From the NCBI GenBank assembly GCA_019022495.1, contig JAFEKR010000008.1, positions 1,116,001 to 1,180,000 on the forward strand: a DNA stretch of 64,000 nt, read 5' to 3'. Of the stretch, positions 61,550 to 64,000 are shown piece by piece (the stretch's first letter is position 1; each line of letters begins with the position of its first letter). The translations under genes were made by a program, and so were the position numbers. The notes beneath the pieces were generated by a model. It was not told the origin of the DNA. It was given only the letters and a program-made list of their open reading frames with translations, and ran no database searches. This DNA is from Epichloe hybrida (taxonomy: Eukaryota; Ascomycota; Sordariomycetes; Hypocreales; Clavicipitaceae).

Positions 61550-62712
61550 GGCTTTGGCGACTTGCTACGTTTCAAGATGGTCTGCTAGGTCTCGGACCTC
61601 CTGGATGGGTCGCGGGTCTCGTCGCGTGGTGTACGGTATCGGTCGCAACGGGGCGCAAAGAACAGATGGACGAATCATGAATCGGCGAAGGACGGGTAGC
61701 GGCGTGCCCAACACAGTGTACAAGACAGATAAATGCCTGCGACTTCTCGGAGCACAGAAAGACGCGGAAATTGAGGACGAGAAGAAAGGGATCAAATTGC
61801 AGCTACCCTGGCCATGGCCATGCCCAAGGAAGGAAGAGGAAGACGCTGACGCTAGCAGTAGCAAGTCAAAGGGGGGGGACGGGACTCAGGGAGAGATCAA
61901 CAACACCTGCCAATATTACGCGCATTCTCATTGGTTTGCGCCCCTCACCAATATTTCATGCATTACGTTACACACGATCGTCACCCTCCATCTAGAGAGT
62001 GTTCAAATTCAGAATGTGCAAGATGCACCTCTCTGCCTATAAACCTTCTTTCACGACAGATCAGAAGTATTTTCTCAGAAGTATTTTCGATGACATCGGA
62101 TATTTCACAGGTGAACTCGCCGCCATGTCGGAGGCTCAGACTGCGCACTCCGCCAAGGCCATCATAGTATGCTGCAAACATCGACGAGAGAAACAAGAAC
62201 TTGGGTGTCTGTGCATGTATTCGCCTATGCTGCTACAATCTCGACCTTTAACGGCCTGTCCCTAAACTCGATCGAATGTGGCTATTCACTTACATCGTGT
62301 TGCAGTGGGCGCTTTGGTCGAGTCGTGCAATGTACCAACAAATTTTGAGCAAACAGCTTTCCTCAAGTCTCTATAGTATGATTTGATGGTTTTTGTGCAC
62401 TTCGAATATTTGCTACCACTATGTACACCTAGATTGCTTGACTCAACATCCCCAAGTTTGGTATGGCAAGGCTTTTCGTCCAACTATGCAATCTTCAAGT
62501 CATTTGCCAAGACTATCCCGAGTCCACGCTCGTTGCAAGATTCGACTTGACCTTCACTTACTAGACCTTTAATTACTAGTTCTTCCTATAGTTTCACACT
62601 TACGACGAACCTGCATCGTTGATACAAATTAATTCGATAGCAAGTGAGACATCGCATCTACTAAAAGAGCCGTCCTGCCACGTCAGTCAGCCACCTTCAC
62701 CAAGTCGGCAAG
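61550..62712. other. Divergent promoter region, 1.16 kb
   Basis: Shared upstream DNA of the YTP1-like gene (minus) and the small membrane protein (plus). A 174-codon plus-strand frame overlaps the YTP1-like start but has no recognisable domain and mixed composition, so I do not call it. Confidence 0.5.
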
Positions 62713-63057
62713 ATGCACATCTCCAGCAACAATGGATTGTCTAGCCAGTTGATCAACTCTTATCTAACGGAAAGCAACCATCTCTTCAACCGCGATCAGG
62801 ACATAGATCCTCCCGCACGGTATGGCATCATGATAGCCTTGGCGATTTCCAGCGGCGCTTTCTTCGTGGCATGCATCGGACTCATGATCGCACTGTGCGA
62901 TTGGCGAATGAGATATCTGCACCTTCGCAAAGAACTTGACGAAAGAGGGTTTGCACTGGCAGATAGAAACGCGACACGTCAGGATACAGCGGTCGAAGTG
63001 CCTCCAGGGCAAGACACTGGTGAAGCTGGTGAAGCTAGAGCGTCTGGAGCTCTCTAA
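62713..63057 (+). CDS. Small single-pass membrane protein, function unknown
   Basis: 114 residues. A polar N-terminus (about 36 residues), one strong hydrophobic segment (YGIMIALAISSGAFFVACIG, about residues 37-62), then a basic-acidic cytosolic-type tail (RMRYLHLRKELDERG) ending in a low-complexity Gly/Glu/Ala stretch. No cleavable signal peptide, so probably a signal-anchor protein. The ATG at 62713 follows CGGCAAG. No family recognised. It is convergent with MED11, ends 174 bp apart. Confidence 0.5.
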   Translation: MHISSNNGLSSQLINSYLTESNHLFNRDQDIDPPARYGIMIALAISSGAFFVACIGLMIALCDWRMRYLHLRKELDERGFALADRNATRQDTAVEVPPGQDTGEAGEARASGAL

Positions 63058-63230
63058 ATTTGCGACTTGGGAGGGAACGGGAAGGTATCTGATGCCACGA
63101 GAGACTGGCTGGAGGAAGACACTACGGACAGTATCTAATGGCCGATGACCCTACGAGTCGCGGGATGTGAAACATGTCACGAAAAACATTTACCGAAATC
63201 GTATCTCTTCTCTTTTTCATTCGCTCGCTA

Positions 63231-63767
63231 TCATGTCCGAGGCTGGCCTTTTTGCTCCTTTTTTAAAAAGTCTTTGGCCTCCTGCCACATTTCTCCTTCC
63301 ATCTCCCGTTCTACCCTCGTACTCCGACTATTGAGCCAACCGACGTCCAAACCGCCTACCGTTCCCAGCCCGTTTGGCTTTAATGACGCTTTTGTACCGC
63401 CACTAGGGCCCTGCCGCGGCTCGTTTGCCAGATTGACAATCCCTGCTTCTTCCAGCGCCATGATTTGACGCTTCATTCTCACATCTATGCCATGCAAAGT
63501 AGTGAGGAAGGAGTCTGTTGCTGACTTGAAGGCCTCCATTTGGGCGGGAGGGTTGAGAGCCGGTGCTTCTGCAGCAGGAGTTGTGGAATTTGATGATGGT
63601 AATGTGAGGGCATTGAGCGAGGTGGCGGTTTGGCTCATGAGTTGGGCTATGGATTTGTCAATTTCGTTAAGTTGTTGAATATTCTCTCTGAGGGTGAACG
63701 GTTGATAGCTTTGGCCGTTTGGTTTGCGGTCATCTTGGCCCATGGTCACGTCGTTTGGTGAGGACAT
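63231..63767 (-). CDS. MED11: Mediator complex subunit 11
   Basis: Head-module subunit of Mediator, which bridges activators and RNA polymerase II in the nucleus. Single exon, 178 residues. The conserved helical core starts FTLRENIQQLNEIDKSIAQL (residues 24-43), continues SQTATSLNALT and FKSATDSFLTTLHGIDVRMK, then RQIMALEEAGIVNL. The C-terminal fungal extension LKPNGLGTVGGLDVGWLNSR and a Glu-rich helix is typical of ascomycete Med11. The start gives MSSPNDVTMGQD after a GACATG context; the frame is intact. Confidence 0.92.
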   Translation of the reverse strand: MSSPNDVTMGQDDRKPNGQSYQPFTLRENIQQLNEIDKSIAQLMSQTATSLNALTLPSSNSTTPAAEAPALNPPAQMEAFKSATDSFLTTLHGIDVRMKRQIMALEEAGIVNLANEPRQGPSGGTKASLKPNGLGTVGGLDVGWLNSRSTRVEREMEGEMWQEAKDFLKKEQKGQPRT

Positions 63768-64000
63768 GGTGGGAGTCGAGTAACACGTCGTATGGCCAAG
63801 TGACGGCAGCGGATTGGTGACCGCGCCCTCACAGACCGGAGATCGGATAGTTTTGGACAGAAAACGTCTTTTAAATTGCCGGGGCCACGGCTTCTGTGAA
63901 CGGTTGGGAGATGAGCAAGGACATTTTGCTCATCTAGATGTTGTCAAAGATCGAAATGCGCTGAACCGACTTCAACTGAGAAGTCGAAGCTTCTTCACCT
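63768..64000. other. MED11 upstream region, cut by the window edge
   Basis: Contains the presumptive MED11 promoter. No further gene can be supported before the end of the sequence. Confidence 0.5.

Noticed and set aside
61518..62042. 174-codon plus-strand frame
   Set aside because: Overlaps the YTP1-like exon 1 and promoter antisense; mixed composition, no conserved motif.
1..64000. CRISPR arrays, operons and bacterial-type regulatory elements
   Set aside because: Spliceosomal introns and fungal orthologues throughout; the short tandem repeats present lack unique spacers.

Overview
The window is a piece of a filamentous ascomycete genome (Pezizomycotina, most likely Sordariomycetes/Hypocreales). 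The support is short introns (about 60-85 bp) with GT...AG borders and CTAAC-type branch sites, recognisable fungal orthologues (UBC1, ARB1, INO80, ALB1, YTP1-like, MED11), and a long transposon block degraded by C-to-T and G-to-A changes of the kind made by repeat-induced point mutation (RIP). The species cannot be named from sequence alone.

Layout. 1-10,450 is a GC-normal gene-bearing arm: a long gene-poor stretch with a 665-bp MITE (989-1653), a small hydrophilic protein gene (4216-4801), the E2 ubiquitin-conjugating enzyme UBC1 (5625-6478) and the ribosome-biogenesis ABCF ATPase ARB1 (7849-9828). 10,451-46,121 is one AT-rich RIP-mutated block, fully resolved here by terminal repeats and target-site duplications (TSDs). 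A Mutator-like DNA transposon (MULE, 10,451-33,803, 9-bp TSD, about 2.97 kb without its insertions) was invaded by three Copia LTR retrotransposons: Copia-A (11,515-18,327, minus), Copia-C (19,175-25,926, minus) and Copia-B (26,196-33,003, plus). Next to it lies a fourth Copia (Copia-D, 33,817-46,121), itself split by a Ty3/gypsy element (35,558-42,158). All coding capacity in the block is broken by stops. 46,122-64,000 is again gene-dense: INO80, a mitochondrial-carrier-like protein, an acidic protein with a His-Glu-Glu-Ser-Cys tandem repeat, a possible small mitochondrial protein, ALB1, a YTP1-like membrane protein, a small one-TM protein and MED11.

The genes do not form a cluster; they are housekeeping genes in a conserved arm (ubiquitylation, ribosome biogenesis, chromatin remodelling, transcription) separated by a transposon island. 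The strongest unusual observations are: (i) the MITE at 989-1653 is an un-RIPped internal-deletion derivative of the same MULE, so it preserves the pre-RIP termini; (ii) in all five LTR elements the outer edges are spared by RIP while the inner copies of the same LTR bases are mutated; (iii) two conserved genes (UBC1 and the YTP1-like gene) each carry one apparent single-base loss in a short homopolymer run, suggesting assembly error or recent damage; (iv) the whole 35.7-kb block can be collapsed to an exact predicted empty site. I found no new defence, metabolic or mobile system beyond these.
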